64,000 nt of DNA from Peribacillus sp. FSL H8-0477. GTDB lineage: Bacteria > Bacillota > Bacilli > Bacillales > DSM-1321. The notes below the pieces were generated by a model. It ran no database searches, was not told where the DNA came from, and was given only the letters and a program-made list of their open reading frames with translations. Position numbers and translations under genes: made by a program. Positions 63,807-64,000 of the stretch are shown here, one piece after another; the first letter of the stretch is position 1, and each line of letters opens with the position of its first letter. The DNA is taken from positions 1,798,001 through 1,862,000 of the forward strand of contig NZ_JBBODE010000001.1 of assembly GCF_038002765.1 (NCBI RefSeq). Reading direction: 5' to 3'.

Positions 63807-64000
63807 ATGTTTAGAATGAATCTTCTTGATAAGTATGTTAAGAAATATACAAGAATGTCAAACAGAGAATTGTCTCATACGATTCAATCTAACTTGTGGT
63901 TTACGCCTGTATTATATGTATTTTTCACTTTTCTTTTTGTGGGTGTTGCATTTACTGCTGACTTCCAATATGAACTGGGGAAAAATATGAGACCTTATTT
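63807..64000 (+). CDS. DUF2254-like membrane protein (cut by window)
   Basis: The first 64 residues of a frame run to the window edge. The ATG follows GGAGAGGAAATATACAT. A basic N-terminus with MFRMNLLDKYVKKYTRMSN is followed by SNLWFTPVLYVFFTFLFVGV, one hydrophobic segment. The SNLWFTPVLY phrase resembles the start of DUF2254 membrane proteins, but too little is visible for a firm call. It is divergent from deoR. Confidence 0.45.
   Translation, partial: MFRMNLLDKYVKKYTRMSNRELSHTIQSNLWFTPVLYVFFTFLFVGVAFTADFQYELGKNMRPY

Overview
The window reads as chromosome of a low-GC, spore-forming member of the Bacillaceae close to Bacillus/Metabacillus-type genomes. The evidence is the gene content and order: a block matching the B. 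subtilis yurX-yusM neighbourhood (sufD, sufC, yurZ, metQPN, yusE, yusF, gcvH, yusI, fadE, fadA, fadN, yuzL, fadM), spore genes (YuzL-like peptide, CotF-type coat proteins, YhcN/YlaJ lipoprotein, sporulenol synthase, a YaaH-type GH18 protein), Gram-positive envelope genes (LtaS, LCP protein, RodA paralogue) and a rich set of Firmicutes riboswitches. No phage, conjugative element or rRNA/tRNA gene was seen.

Layout. 1-8 kb: Fe-S assembly (sufC, sufD cut by the window edge), yurZ, then two methionine/sulfur units each led by a SAM (S-box) riboswitch: metN-metP-metQ and an O-acetylhomoserine sulfhydrylase. 8-14.4 kb: a very large secreted protease (bacillopeptidase F) followed by a 1.6-kb composite repeat block. 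14.4-23.7 kb: yusE-yusF, gcvH, yusI, the fadN-fadA-fadE beta-oxidation operon with a FadR-type operator, yuzL, fadM and two coat genes. 24-33 kb: diguanylate cyclase, RodA paralogue, a broken LacI-family regulator, a lysine riboswitch with a LysP-type permease, sporulation lipoprotein, a guanidine-I riboswitch with an SMR exporter, LtaS. 33.7-42.3 kb: small metabolic genes, a QueA-like paralogue overlapping an SDR gene, cupin, and a c-di-GMP-I riboswitch leading an MCP-SDR-sodium symporter run. 42-50 kb: sporulenol synthase, GH18, TPR, a frameshifted acetyltransferase, a GT2-TPR glycosyltransferase, LCP, SDR. 49.8-53.2 kb: the des-desK-desR membrane fluidity system, with repeats between des and desK. 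53-59 kb: nitroreductase, SPOR/NAGPA-domain protein, CYP152 P450, YvbH-like protein and an aldo/keto reductase bracketed by four near-identical palindromes. 59-63.6 kb: what I read as a 2-deoxyribose utilisation operon (FucP-type permease, DUF4432 epimerase-like protein, deoxyribokinase) with its SorC-family DeoR, a DeoR-like operator, a promoter and a cre site.

The least explained signal is a set of three intergenic arrays (about 3.1-3.35, 12.8-14.4 and 51.6-51.7 kb). Each repeats its own 8-10-nt core at almost exactly 21 bp, the three cores share a degenerate pattern (WTC-S(C)G-YCY on one strand), and each array lies just beyond the 3' end or terminator of a gene, with the core in the same orientation relative to that gene. 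I do not recognise a named family for them.
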